A stretch of DNA of 41,189 bases from Bacillota bacterium (GCA_021837545.1 JAKBFR010000009.1:1-41189); one strand, 5' to 3'; shown: positions 9,309-18,786, numbered from the stretch's first letter. Notes: a model not told the origin generated them from the sequence alone. A program made the numbers and translations.

Positions 9309-9536
9309 TATATTTTGTGTATATATTTGAATATTACAGTTAAAAGTCTACATTTAAGGGATAATGATTATTTATCTCTTGAAAAATCCAGAAGATTGAT
9401 TGATATTTAACAAACAATGTTTGAATTAGGAATATGGATTTTAGCAGAAAAAGTATGAAGTGAATCTATAAAAAATATACAATCAATATATTTAAAAAAT
9501 CATATGTATTAAATTTATTTGAAGAGGTGGATATTA

Positions 9537-12125
9537 ATGAAAGTAACAAATACTCAAGAATTAATGGATAAGTTACAAGAAGTAAAAAATGCACAAAAAG
9601 AATTTTCTACTTATACTCAAGAACAAGTTGATAAAATTTTTAGAGAAGCAGCTATGGAAGTCTTTAAGCATAGAATCAGTTTAGCTAAAATGGCCGTAGA
9701 AGAAAGTGGAATGGGAATATTAGAAGATAAAATCATTAAAAACCATTTTGCATCAGAATATATTTATAATACGTATAAAGATGAAAAAACTTGTGGAGTT
9801 GTAGAAAGAGATGAAGCCTTTGGTATGACAAAAATTGCTGAACCAATAGGTGTTGTTGCAGCTGTTATTCCAACAACTAATCCAACATCAACTGCAATTT
9901 TTAAAACATTAATAGCTTTAAAAACTAGAAACGGGATAATATTATCGCCACATCCAAGAGCAAAAGAGTGTACTATAGCTGCTGCTAAAATAGTACTTGA
10001 TGCAGCAGTTAAAGCTGGTGCTCCAAAAGGAATAATAGGATGGATAGATGAACCAACAGTTGAACTTTCACAACTTTTAATGAGAGAATCAGACATAACA
10101 CTTGCTACAGGCGGTCCAGCAATGGTTAAAGCGGCCTATTCATCAGGTAAGCCAGCGTTAGGTGTCGGTCCAGGTAATACACCAGTCATAATTGATGACA
10201 CTGCTCATATAAAAATGGCTGTAAACTCAGTACTTATTTCAAAAACCTTTGATAATGGTACTATCTGTGCTTCAGAACAAGCAATAATAGCATTAGATTC
10301 AGTATATGAGGAAGTGAAAAATGAGTTTAAGCAAAGAGGAGCATATGTACTTAATGATACTGAAATAGAGCAAGTTAGAAAAGCAATATTTATAAATGGA
10401 AGTATAAATGGGAAAATAGTAGGTCAATCAGCTTACAAAATAGCACAAATGGCAGGACTTGAAATTCCAGAAACAGCTAAAGTGCTTATCGGTGAAGTAG
10501 AATCAGTTGGTACAGAAGAACCTTTTGCTCATGAAAAATTATCTCCAGTACTTGCAATGTACAAAGCAAAGAATTTTGATGATGCAATTGAAAAAGCAGA
10601 AGCACTTCTTGAATTAGGAGGCCTCGGACATACATCTGTACTATATGTAGATACAATAATAGGCAAAGATAAGATAGCTAAGTTTGGTGCAGCTATGAAG
10701 ACAGTAAGAACTTTCATCAATATGCCTGCAACACATGGTGCAAATGGTGATTTGTATAACTTTAAAATAGCTCCTTCATTTACCTTAGGTTGTGGTTCAT
10801 GGGGTGGAAATTCTATATCAGAAAACGTTGGACCTAAACATCTGTTAAATATTAAGAGTGTAGCTGAGAGGAGAGAAAATATGCTTTGGTTTAAAGTTCC
10901 AGAAAAAATTTACTTCAAATATGGATGTCTTGGATTTGCTTTAAGGGAATTAAAAGATATGAATAAAAAGAAAGCATTTATAGTAACTGATAAAGTCCTT
11001 GAAGAACTAGGCTATGTTGATAATATTACAAAGGTTCTTGATGAAATCGGTGTGAACTATAAGATATTCTCAGAAGTAGAACCAGATCCAACATTAGCTA
11101 CGGCTAAAAAAGGTGTAGCAGAAATGTTAAACTTTAATCCAGATACTATTATATCAATTGGTGGTGGTTCACCAATGGATGCAGCTAAAATTATGTGGGT
11201 ATTATATGAACATCCAGAGGAAAAATTTGAAGATCTTGCTATGAAATTTATGGATATGAGAAAGAGATTGTACCCATTCCCTAAATTAGGACAAAAAGCT
11301 ATGATGGTATCAATACCAACATCAGCTGGTACTGGTTCAGAAGTTACACCATTTGCAGTTATAACTGACGAAAAATCAGGTATAAAGTATCCACTAGCTG
11401 ACTATGAATTAACTCCAGGTATGGCTATAGTTGATGCTGAATTAATGATGAATATGCCAAAAGGATTAACAGCTGCTTCAGGTATAGATGCATTAATTCA
11501 TGGTATAGAAGCTTATGTGTCAGTACTTGCTTCTGAATATACTAATGGACTTGCACTAGAAGCAATAAGATTAATATTTAAATACTTACCAGAGGCTTAT
11601 GAAGAAGGTTCAACTAATGTTAAAGCAAGAGAAAAGATGGCACATGCGTCAACTACAGCAGGTATGGCTTTTGCTAATGCATTTTTAGGAGTATGTCACT
11701 CAATGGCACATAAGCTAGGTGCAGAACACCATATAGCACATGGAGTTGCTAATGCACTATTAATTAATGAAGTTATAAGGTTTAATGCAGTAGAGGATCC
11801 AGTAAAACAAACTGCATACCCACAATATAAATATCCAAATGCTAAATTTAGATATGCTAGAATTGCTGACTACTTGAACTTAGGAGGTAAAACAGAAGAT
11901 GAGAAGGTTGAATTATTAATTAAAGCTATAGACGAATTAAAAGCAAAATTAAATTTACCAAATACTATTAAAGAAGCAGGAATTACAGAGAAAAAATTCT
12001 ATGTTACTTTGGATGAAATGTCAGAACAGGCTTTTGATGATCAATGTACAGGAGCAAACCCAAGATACCCATTGATAAGTGAAATTAAACAAATGTTTAT
12101 AAATGTTTTTGATGAAGTTAAATAA
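9537..12125 (+). CDS. adhE: Bifunctional acetaldehyde-CoA/alcohol dehydrogenase
   Basis: A cytosolic fermentation enzyme that reduces acyl-CoA to aldehyde and then alcohol with NADH. The ATG at 9537 is chosen because AGAGGTGG ends a few bases upstream; an in-frame TTG at 9519 overlaps that ribosome site. The product has 862 residues, the normal AdhE size. The N-terminal aldehyde dehydrogenase half has PTTNPTSTAIFK and the catalytic Cys244 in DNGTICASEQ. The linker leads to an iron-type alcohol dehydrogenase half with GGGSPMDAAK, PTSAGTGSEVTPFAV, and the metal-binding histidines in DALIHGIEAY and GVCHSMAHKLGAEHHIAHG. It lies inside the mtl cluster but has its own promoter candidates, Rex-like site and terminator, so it is probably a separate unit. 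Confidence 0.97.
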   Translation: MKVTNTQELMDKLQEVKNAQKEFSTYTQEQVDKIFREAAMEVFKHRISLAKMAVEESGMGILEDKIIKNHFASEYIYNTYKDEKTCGVVERDEAFGMTKIAEPIGVVAAVIPTTNPTSTAIFKTLIALKTRNGIILSPHPRAKECTIAAAKIVLDAAVKAGAPKGIIGWIDEPTVELSQLLMRESDITLATGGPAMVKAAYSSGKPALGVGPGNTPVIIDDTAHIKMAVNSVLISKTFDNGTICASEQAIIALDSVYEEVKNEFKQRGAYVLNDTEIEQVRKAIFINGSINGKIVGQSAYKIAQMAGLEIPETAKVLIGEVESVGTEEPFAHEKLSPVLAMYKAKNFDDAIEKAEALLELGGLGHTSVLYVDTIIGKDKIAKFGAAMKTVRTFINMPATHGANGDLYNFKIAPSFTLGCGSWGGNSISENVGPKHLLNIKSVAERRENMLWFKVPEKIYFKYGCLGFALRELKDMNKKKAFIVTDKVLEELGYVDNITKVLDEIGVNYKIFSEVEPDPTLATAKKGVAEMLNFNPDTIISIGGGSPMDAAKIMWVLYEHPEEKFEDLAMKFMDMRKRLYPFPKLGQKAMMVSIPTSAGTGSEVTPFAVITDEKSGIKYPLADYELTPGMAIVDAELMMNMPKGLTAASGIDALIHGIEAYVSVLASEYTNGLALEAIRLIFKYLPEAYEEGSTNVKAREKMAHASTTAGMAFANAFLGVCHSMAHKLGAEHHIAHGVANALLINEVIRFNAVEDPVKQTAYPQYKYPNAKFRYARIADYLNLGGKTEDEKVELLIKAIDELKAKLNLPNTIKEAGITEKKFYVTLDEMSEQAFDDQCTGANPRYPLISEIKQMFINVFDEVK

Positions 12126-12193
12126 GAGAGCAAGGATTCTAAAAAAATAGAAATTATTTTAAGCAACTGTTTGAATGAGCTTTAAGATAATGG

Positions 12194-12224
12194 AAGCCTC
12201 TCACGTTAAGTGAGGGGCTTTTTA
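12194..12224 (+). terminator. Terminator of adhE
   Basis: AAGCCTCTCAC (12194-12204) pairs with GTGAGGGGCTT (12210-12220) across a GTTAA loop and is followed by TTTAT. Confidence 0.92.
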
Positions 12225-12275
12225 TATAAGTAAAGAAGCAATGATTAAAGAAAGTTATATTTTAGTATCTTGATA

Positions 12276-12371
12276 AATTTTAAATTTGTCATTGAAAACG
12301 TATCGCAACTTTGAACTTGTTTAAATTGAAATCATATTCTAGATGGTTTAATATAATGAATGAAAGAAATT
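12276..12371 (+). promoter_or_regulatory. Degenerate copy of the mtlA promoter region, now in front of mtlR
   Basis: This block is visibly homologous to 7276-7371: the start AATTTTAAATTTGTCATTG and the following AAAACGTA are identical, and TTGAAA (12326-12331) and TATAAT (12352-12357) are kept with the same spacing. The right half of the operator dyad has changed (ACACAAA to TCGCAA). It may still drive mtlR-mtlF-mtlD under MtlR control. Confidence 0.6.
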
Positions 12372-12377
12372 AAATTT

Positions 12378-12697
12378 ATGGACTGGTATTACCTAATATT
12401 GATGCATTTATTGTATGGATATAATAACAACTTTACATATTTCAGTGGGATGAGTTCTAAGATACAATATTAGCTAAACAATTAATAGCAATAATAATAT
12501 TTATGTTCCTATTGCTTATTGGATTCCAAGGAGGTAATATTATATATAATGTAAGAATTGGGAGTATGGTGTAGCATTTACTCGAAAAAATCAATATAAA
12601 ATGCTAATAAGATCACTCAGAAAAAACTAATATAATTGTATTTCGGAATTCTGGCAACACTATAAATGTGAAGAATTTATAAACGTATAAAAAAATA
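12378..12697 (+). pseudogene. Decayed and internally deleted second mtlA copy
   Basis: Bases 12378-12575 align by eye to mtlA codons from about 7468 to 7660: GGTATTACCTAA, GCATTTAT, CAGTGGGATG and TTGCTTATTGGAT are recognisable, with stop codons and small indels. After a junction near 12576-12630 the sequence resembles the end of mtlA (GAATTTATAAAC near 12673, then A-rich). About 1.1 kb of the middle is missing. The intact mtlA stands at 7408, so this is a leftover of a tandem duplication. It now forms a long untranslated leader before mtlR. Confidence 0.75.
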
Positions 12698-12719
12698 ATC
12701 AATAAATGGGGGGAAATAT

Positions 12720-14768
12720 TTGGAAGATTTAACTCCTAGACAACAATTTATATTAAATACAGTATTAAATGAAGGCACTTTTAATATAAAACGTCTTCAT
12801 AAAGATCTTGATATCAGTGAAAGAACTATTTTAAGAGAAATTTCTTCTGTTAATAAACAACTTAAAAAAAGTGGCATAGTTATATTTAATGATGAAGATA
12901 TGAATTTAAGTGTTTCAGGTAATGAAGAAAATATAAAAGAAATAAAAAATTCATTAGAGATGGTTCCAATTCCATGGTTGTTTAGTAAGGAACAAAGGCA
13001 AATAATAATTATATGTGAACTACTAGTTAGTAAAGAACCATTAAAATCTTCATACTTCGGGCATAAATTTAATGTAGTAATGGGAAGTATAAGTCTTGAT
13101 ATAGATAATATCGAAAAAAGACTAGTTTCTAAAAATTTGTGTGTCATTAGAAAAAGAAGTTATGGTATAAGTATTCAAGGGTCAGAGTGGAATAAAAGAA
13201 ATACATTAGTAGAATTGTTTTTTGATTTTAAACCATTTGAAGATTTATTAGCATTTCTTTATGATGAAAAAGTTGATCAAATGGTTAGTACTTTTTTTAA
13301 TATTGTTTTTGGAAATGAACTTATTAAGTTGGTAAAATCAATACTGAAAGATATAGATTTTAATTACTTAAAAGGGAATGATATTAAATATTTCAGTTTA
13401 TTTATTCAAGTACTTTTATCTATAAAAAAGACTGAAGATGGGGATATTATAAAATTACCTGATGAAATTAAAAAGAATATTTTATCCTTACAGGAATATA
13501 AAAGAATACAATTTTTAGGGACAATGTTGGAAAAAAACAATATAAAGATACCAGAAGATGAATTGGTTTATTTATGCTTGTATTTAAGTGATTATAAATT
13601 CTTTTTTAATAATAAACATCTTATAGAATCAGATATTAATTATGAGAGTATATCTAAAGAAGTTACAGAAGAGATATCAAAAAAAATACATGTAGATATA
13701 GCAAATGATCAGCAATTAATAAAAGATTTAGTCCAACATTTTAGGCAGACATTTTATATGTTGAATTTAGGATTAAAAGTTATAAATCCATTAATTCATG
13801 AAATAAAAGAGCATTATTCAGAATTGTATACGATTATAAAAAATACATGCAGATTAATATTCTCAAGATATAATTTAAAGATTCCGCCAGAAGAGGTAGG
13901 ATATATAACTATGCATATTGCTGTTGCTATACAAAATCAGCAAGCTATGTTAAAGAACATTAAAGTTCTTGTTGTATGTCCAAATGGGATAGGGACTTCA
14001 AGAATGTTATGTAGTAAAGTAAAAGCTCGATTTAATGATATAGATATTATCGATGTAGTGTCTTTACATGATATTAATAATGTAAGTGATAAGGATAAAT
14101 ATGATTTGATCCTATCAACAGTTCCTATTAGATTTAAAACAAAAGAAAAGTTAATTGTAGTTTCTCCTTTTATGAATGAAGCTGATGTAGAGAAAATTAG
14201 TAATTATATATCTAATTTTAAAGTTAATAATAAAAAGGAATTAGAATTATTTGCTGAGGCAAGTGATAATGACGTCACAAATGATGAATATGAATTAGCT
14301 AATGTTATGGTTAAGAATTTTCAATTAAAAAAATCAAATAGTGATTTATTTGAAGATTTAATAAATTTTATTGTAGAAGATATTTGTGAAATTAAAATTG
14401 GAAAAAATAAAGAAATAATAAGAGAACTTATTTTTAACCGAGAAAAGAATGGAAATGTAGTTATTCCAGGAACCCATGTAGCTCTTATACACACTAGAAG
14501 TGATGAAATTGAGTCTCCTTTTGTAGGAGTATACAGAATAAAAAAACCACTAGCTATGAAAAGTATAGGGTTTTCAACAGAGGATGTAGATACATTTATA
14601 GTTATGTTTGCAAGAAATAATGAAAGTAATTATATACTTAAAATTCTTGGAAAGATAAGTGTTTCACTAATAGAAAAGAAAGAATTTGTTGAAGTACTGA
14701 AATCAAGTAATACTATAGATATTAGAAACTATTTAATTAATATTATTAATAATGAGGAGGAAAATTAA
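12720..14768 (+). CDS. mtlR: Mannitol operon activator with PTS regulation domains
   Basis: The start is a TTG at 12720, supported by GGGGGG at 12708-12713 and by the conserved N-terminus. The product has 682 residues, the typical size of MtlR/LicR-type activators. Order of domains: helix-turn-helix DNA-binding part (LTPRQQFILNTVLNEGTFNIK..., about 1-65, DISERTILREI as recognition helix), two PTS regulation domains (about 180-400), an EIIB-like domain with KVLVVCPNGIGTSRM (Cys420) and an EIIA-like domain with PGTHVALIHT (His586, His591). Phosphorylation by HPr and by the mannitol enzymes is known to set activity in this family. First gene of mtlR-mtlF-mtlD; its stop TAA is directly followed by the mtlF ATG. 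Confidence 0.92.
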   Translation: MEDLTPRQQFILNTVLNEGTFNIKRLHKDLDISERTILREISSVNKQLKKSGIVIFNDEDMNLSVSGNEENIKEIKNSLEMVPIPWLFSKEQRQIIIICELLVSKEPLKSSYFGHKFNVVMGSISLDIDNIEKRLVSKNLCVIRKRSYGISIQGSEWNKRNTLVELFFDFKPFEDLLAFLYDEKVDQMVSTFFNIVFGNELIKLVKSILKDIDFNYLKGNDIKYFSLFIQVLLSIKKTEDGDIIKLPDEIKKNILSLQEYKRIQFLGTMLEKNNIKIPEDELVYLCLYLSDYKFFFNNKHLIESDINYESISKEVTEEISKKIHVDIANDQQLIKDLVQHFRQTFYMLNLGLKVINPLIHEIKEHYSELYTIIKNTCRLIFSRYNLKIPPEEVGYITMHIAVAIQNQQAMLKNIKVLVVCPNGIGTSRMLCSKVKARFNDIDIIDVVSLHDINNVSDKDKYDLILSTVPIRFKTKEKLIVVSPFMNEADVEKISNYISNFKVNNKKELELFAEASDNDVTNDEYELANVMVKNFQLKKSNSDLFEDLINFIVEDICEIKIGKNKEIIRELIFNREKNGNVVIPGTHVALIHTRSDEIESPFVGVYRIKKPLAMKSIGFSTEDVDTFIVMFARNNESNYILKILGKISVSLIEKKEFVEVLKSSNTIDIRNYLINIINNEEEN

Positions 14769-15209
14769 ATGGGAAAAGAAATTTTAGTAAAAGAAGGAAT
14801 CATATTAAATGTAGCTTCAGAATCTAAAGATAAGGCAATAGAAAGAGCAGGTAATCTTTTAATTAACGGTGGTTATGTTAAATCAAATTATATAGAGGGA
14901 ATGAAAGCTAGAGAAGAGGAAGTTACAACTTATATGGGTAATGGTGTGGCTATTCCTCATGGTATGAATGAATATAAGAAGGAAATAATAGAGTCTGGTA
15001 TAGTTATAGCTCAATATCCTAATGGTGTTGATTTCGGTGAAGGAAACACTGCATATATTGTAATAGGAATAGCTGGAAAAGGTGAAGAACATATGGAAAT
15101 ATTATCAAAGATAGCTCTAACTGTTCAATATGAAGAAAATGTTGAAAGACTTAGAAATGCAAAAACTCCAGAAGAAATAATAAAAATTATAGATGAAGGA
15201 GAAATGTAA
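14769..15209 (+). CDS. mtlF: Mannitol-specific PTS enzyme IIA
   Basis: A 146-residue cytosolic phosphocarrier that passes phosphate from HPr to the IIB domain of MtlA. The active histidine is His64 in NGVAIPHGMNEY, the usual MtlF motif; KAREEEVTTYMGNGVAIPHG is highly typical. The ATG abuts the mtlR stop, and the ribosome site GAGGAGG lies inside the last codons of mtlR, so the two are probably translationally coupled. Length matches stand-alone IIA-Mtl proteins. Confidence 0.96.
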   Translation: MGKEILVKEGIILNVASESKDKAIERAGNLLINGGYVKSNYIEGMKAREEEVTTYMGNGVAIPHGMNEYKKEIIESGIVIAQYPNGVDFGEGNTAYIVIGIAGKGEEHMEILSKIALTVQYEENVERLRNAKTPEEIIKIIDEGEM

Positions 15210-15210
15210 T

Positions 15211-16356
15211 ATGAAAGCTATTCAATTTGGTGCAGGAAATATAGGAAGAGGCTTTATAGGAGCATTACTTTCAAAAGCAGGATATCATGTGGTTTTTGCA
15301 GATGTAAATAAAGAAATATTAAATAAAATTAATGAAGATAAAAAATATACAATACATGTTATGGATGTAGAATGTGAAGAAATAGTAGTTGAAAATATCA
15401 GTGCAATTAGTTCAATAACTGATGAAATTTTGGAAGAAATAAAAGATGCTGAAATTATAACAACAGCAGTAGGTCTTGTTGTATTACCAAGAATAGCACC
15501 AGCAATAGCTAAAGGTATACAATTAAGAAAAGAAGCTGGTATTAAAAAATCATTAAACATTATAGCATGTGAAAATGCGATCAAAGCAAGTTCACAATTA
15601 AAGGCTGAAGTAGAAAAGTGTTTAAATGAAGAGGAAAAAGCTTATTTAGAAGAATTTGTTGGATTCCCAGATTGTTCTGTAGATAGAATAGTCCCACCCG
15701 TTAAAAGTGAAAATATTTTAGATGTAGTAGTTGAAAAATTCTATGAATGGAATGTAGAAGAACAAGCATTTAAAGGAGAAGTTCCTAAGATAGAAGGAAT
15801 GAACTTGGCTGGTAACTTAATGTCATATATAGAAAGAAAATTATTTACATTAAATACAGGTCATGCAATTACAGCATATATAGGAAACTTAAAAGGATAT
15901 AGCACAATTGATGAAAGTATAGCAGATGAAAAAATATATGATGTTGTTAAGAAAGCTATGACAGAAAGTGGAACAGGATTAGTAGAAAAACATAAACTTG
16001 ATGCAGAAGCTCATGCTAAATATATAGACAAAATAATTGGTAGATTTAAAAATCCTTATTTAAAGGATGATGTATCAAGAGTTGGTAGAGAACCTCTTAG
16101 AAAGCTAAGCGATAGCGATAGATTAGTAAAACCATTAATGACTGCTAAAGGATTTGGTTTTAGCGTAGATAATCTATTATTAGGAGTAGGTGCAGCACTT
16201 CATTATACTAATGCAGATGATGCACAAAGTGTAAAACTACAAGAACTAATCAAGGAAAAAGGAATAAAAGGTGCTATAGCTGAAGTAGCAAATATAGATG
16301 ATAATGATTTACTAGAGAAGATAGAAAAAGCATATACAGATGTTTTAGCAATATAG
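15211..16356 (+). CDS. mtlD: Mannitol-1-phosphate 5-dehydrogenase
   Basis: A cytosolic NAD-dependent enzyme that oxidises mannitol-1-phosphate to fructose-6-phosphate, the substrate also used by GlmS downstream. The start is ATG 15211, one base after the mtlF stop, with GAAGGAGA at 15196-15203 as ribosome site; an in-frame ATG at 15193 would overlap that site. The product of 381 residues opens with the Rossmann motif KAIQFGAGNIGRGFIG. Other family marks are IIACENAIKAS, VGFPDCSVDRIVPP and LFTLNTGHAITAYIG. A terminator follows at once. Confidence 0.96.
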   Translation: MKAIQFGAGNIGRGFIGALLSKAGYHVVFADVNKEILNKINEDKKYTIHVMDVECEEIVVENISAISSITDEILEEIKDAEIITTAVGLVVLPRIAPAIAKGIQLRKEAGIKKSLNIIACENAIKASSQLKAEVEKCLNEEEKAYLEEFVGFPDCSVDRIVPPVKSENILDVVVEKFYEWNVEEQAFKGEVPKIEGMNLAGNLMSYIERKLFTLNTGHAITAYIGNLKGYSTIDESIADEKIYDVVKKAMTESGTGLVEKHKLDAEAHAKYIDKIIGRFKNPYLKDDVSRVGREPLRKLSDSDRLVKPLMTAKGFGFSVDNLLLGVGAALHYTNADDAQSVKLQELIKEKGIKGAIAEVANIDDNDLLEKIEKAYTDVLAI

Positions 16357-16365
16357 AAATATGTC

Positions 16366-16398
16366 TTAAGGTGGATTTTTATCCACCTTAATTTTATT
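16366..16398 (+). terminator. Terminator of the mtlRFD unit
   Basis: TTAAGGTGGAT (16366-16376) pairs perfectly with ATCCACCTTAA (16381-16391) across a TTTT loop, followed by a T-rich tail. Confidence 0.92.
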
Positions 16399-16497
16399 GC
16401 TAGACTATAGAAATAAAATAATCTACATAAGGTATTATGTCTTATTTGTAGTAGCATTTTGTAACAAAAAAGTAAGATTAAAAATATATATATAATA

Positions 16498-16525
16498 TAG
16501 ACAATTCAAAGAAATATGATAGAAT
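16498..16525 (+). promoter_or_regulatory. glmS promoter candidate
   Basis: TAGACA (16498-16503), a 16-bp spacer and TAGAAT (16520-16525). It lies about 70 bp before the ribozyme cleavage site, a reasonable distance for a glmS leader. Confidence 0.45.
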
Positions 16526-16590
16526 AAGCAGAGAGGTATAAAATAAAGAAAAAAGGAGTTGGTGAATATAGAAGAGAAAAATTTTTAAAT

Positions 16591-16836
16591 TAAAGAAAGC
16601 GCCAGGACATAAGTGATATTCAGTAGAAATGATGTTATTGAAGAGAGATTTTTTTTAAGGAAACTCGACTCACGTTCGTTCGCTGAGTAAGTTCGACTAG
16701 CCAAATCGTAGATTTGGAGTCTCACTTATGTTGACGAGGTTGGGGAGTATCGAAACTTCGGCGGGTGCCCCACGGTATCGCACTACCGTAAACGACTGGT
16801 AAAGCTGTAAAGTGATTTACAGTACAAATTCAGTTT
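16591..16836 (+). ncRNA. glmS self-cleaving ribozyme/riboswitch with an enlarged P1 loop
   Basis: The conserved core is plain: AAAGCGCCAGGAC at the 5' side (cleavage expected between A16598 and G16599), then GTTGACGAGGTTGGGG, ATCGAAAC, TTCGGCGGGTGCCCC and CGGTATCGCACTACCG, and a distal helix CTGTAAA-GTGA-TTTACAG (16805-16822). P1 is formed by ACATAAGTGA (16607-16616) and TCACTTATGT (16722-16731). Its loop is 105 nt and carries extra hairpins. In this class glucosamine-6-phosphate acts as cofactor for cleavage of the glmS mRNA, giving feedback control of amino sugar synthesis. Confidence 0.95.
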
Positions 16837-16842
16837 GGTGTT

Positions 16843-16870
16843 AAAACCTTTATTTTGGTTTTTAATTTCT
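16843..16870 (+). terminator. Terminator-like hairpin between ribozyme and glmS
   Basis: AAAACC (16843-16848) can pair with GGTTTT (16857-16862), followed by TAATTTCT. The stem is short. It may be a weak attenuator or simply part of the leader fold. Confidence 0.3.
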
Positions 16871-16959
16871 AGGATTATTATGCCCTTTTTTATTTAGCTA
16901 GAATGAAACTAAAAGAAGAATAAAATTAAATATTTTAAAAAAAGAGAGGAAGAATAAAT

Positions 16960-18786
16960 ATGTGCGGAATAGTTGGATATTTTGGAAAAAAATCAGCAAA
17001 ATCTTTTTTAATAGATGGATTATCAAAGTTAGAATATAGAGGTTATGATTCAGCTGGTATTGCTGTTGTTAATGAAGGAAAGGTAAACATCGTAAAGCAT
17101 AAAGGTCGTCTTTCTAATTTAACAGACAATTTAGATGAAAATAAAGCAGAAGGAAATGTTGGTATTGGACATACTAGATGGGCAACTCATGGAGAGCCAT
17201 CAGACGTTAATTCACATCCACATCAAAGTTCTAAGGGAGATATTACTGTAGTTCATAATGGAATTATAGAAAACTATCTAGAACTTAGACAATGGCTTAA
17301 AGAAAAAGGATATGAATTCATATCTCAAACAGATACTGAAGTAGTACCAAATTTAATACACTACTATTATGAAGGAGACCTTTTTAAAGCGGTAGTAAAA
17401 GCTACTGAGAGATTACAAGGTAGTTATGCCTTAGAAGTAGTAAGTGGAGAAGAGCCAGACAAGCTAATAGCAGTAAGAAAAGATAGCCCAATGATTATTG
17501 GACTTGGAAAAGATGAAACATTTGTTGCTTCAGACATTCCAGCAGTAATAAGTTATACAAGAGATATTTATCTTCTAGAAGATAAAGAATTTGTAGTAAT
17601 AACTAAAGATGGTGCTAAAGTATTAAATGCAGACGGAACAGAAATAAAGAAAGATGTATTTAAAGTAACTTGGAATGAAGATGCAGCAGAAAAAGGTGGA
17701 TATGATTCATTCATGTTAAAAGAAATCAATGAACAACCAAAAGCTATTAGAGATACAATGGCTTCTAGAGTATCAATGGATCACAAAGTTAATCTTGGAG
17801 ATTTTAAGTTATCAAAAGAAGAACTTAATGAAATAGATAGAATATTTATAGTAGCTTGTGGAACTGCATATAATGCAGGTCTTATGGGAAAAGTAGCTAT
17901 TGAAAAATTAGCAAGAATTCCTGTAGAAGTTGATATTGCATCAGAATTTAGATATAAAGATCCAATAGTAACTAATAAATCACTTGTAATTACACTAAGT
18001 CAATCAGGAGAAACAGCTGACACACTAGCGGTTCTTAGAGATTGCAAAAAGAGTGGAGCTAGAACTTTAGCTGTAACTAATGTTGTAGGAAGCACAATTT
18101 CTAGAGAAGCTGAAAATGTAATATACACAATGGCGGGTCCAGAAATAGCTGTAGCCTCTACTAAGGCCTATACAACACAAGTCGTAGTTATGTATTTATT
18201 AGGAATGTATTTAAGTGACTTAAAAGGATTATTATCTGAAGAATTAGAGAAAGACTTAAAAGAAGCATTATTGTTAGTTCCTGAAAAAGTTAAAGAAGTT
18301 TTGGATAAAGCAGAAGAAGTAGAAAAAATGGCAAAACTTTTAGCTAATGAAACAGATGTATTCTATCTAGGTAGAGGTGCAGATTATGCATTATCTGTAG
18401 AAGCATCATTAAAGCTTAAAGAAATTTCATATATTCACTCAGAAGCTTATGCTGGTGGAGAGCTTAAACATGGAACAATAGCATTAATAGAAAAAGGAAC
18501 TAAGGTAATAGCAGTATTAACTCAAAAATCATTAAGAGAAAAGATGATAAGTAATATAGTTGAAGTTAATGCTAGAGGAGCAGAAGTAATCGCTATTGCT
18601 TACGAAGGTGATGAACTAGATGAATCAGTTTTCGATAAAGTAATCAGAATTCCAGAAATTCTTAACTTAGTTTCACCAATAGTAGCTGTAGTTGCATTAC
18701 AATTATTAGCTTATTATACAGCTAGAGATAAAGGCTGCGATATAGACAAGCCAAGAAATTTAGCTAAATCAGTTACTGTAGAATAA
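16960..18786 (+). CDS. glmS: Glutamine-fructose-6-phosphate aminotransferase (isomerizing)
   Basis: A 608-residue cytosolic enzyme that makes glucosamine-6-phosphate from fructose-6-phosphate and glutamine, the first step to peptidoglycan amino sugars. The N-terminal Ntn amidotransferase starts CGIVGYFG with the nucleophile Cys right after Met, and has GIGHTRWATHGEPSDVNSHP. The C-terminal part has two SIS sugar-binding domains (VACGTAYNAGLMGK, LSQSGETADTLAVLRDCK, YAGGELKHGTIALIE) and the standard end NLAKSVTVE. AGAGAGGAAG is the ribosome site. The leader is the glmS ribozyme. The 3' end is the TnsD-recognised attTn7 target, and a Tn7-like element is inserted 25 bp after the stop. Confidence 0.98.
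   Translation: MCGIVGYFGKKSAKSFLIDGLSKLEYRGYDSAGIAVVNEGKVNIVKHKGRLSNLTDNLDENKAEGNVGIGHTRWATHGEPSDVNSHPHQSSKGDITVVHNGIIENYLELRQWLKEKGYEFISQTDTEVVPNLIHYYYEGDLFKAVVKATERLQGSYALEVVSGEEPDKLIAVRKDSPMIIGLGKDETFVASDIPAVISYTRDIYLLEDKEFVVITKDGAKVLNADGTEIKKDVFKVTWNEDAAEKGGYDSFMLKEINEQPKAIRDTMASRVSMDHKVNLGDFKLSKEELNEIDRIFIVACGTAYNAGLMGKVAIEKLARIPVEVDIASEFRYKDPIVTNKSLVITLSQSGETADTLAVLRDCKKSGARTLAVTNVVGSTISREAENVIYTMAGPEIAVASTKAYTTQVVVMYLLGMYLSDLKGLLSEELEKDLKEALLLVPEKVKEVLDKAEEVEKMAKLLANETDVFYLGRGADYALSVEASLKLKEISYIHSEAYAGGELKHGTIALIEKGTKVIAVLTQKSLREKMISNIVEVNARGAEVIAIAYEGDELDESVFDKVIRIPEILNLVSPIVAVVALQLLAYYTARDKGCDIDKPRNLAKSVTVE

Noticed and set aside
9396..9420. Second Rex site with TTAACAA upstream of adhE
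   Set aside because: Only one half-site (TTTAACAAAC) is present; the other half does not match at the required 4-bp spacing.
15285..15584. Minus-strand open frames over mtlD and many other genes
   Set aside because: They are shadows of strongly supported plus-strand genes, have no ribosome sites and read as low-complexity protein.
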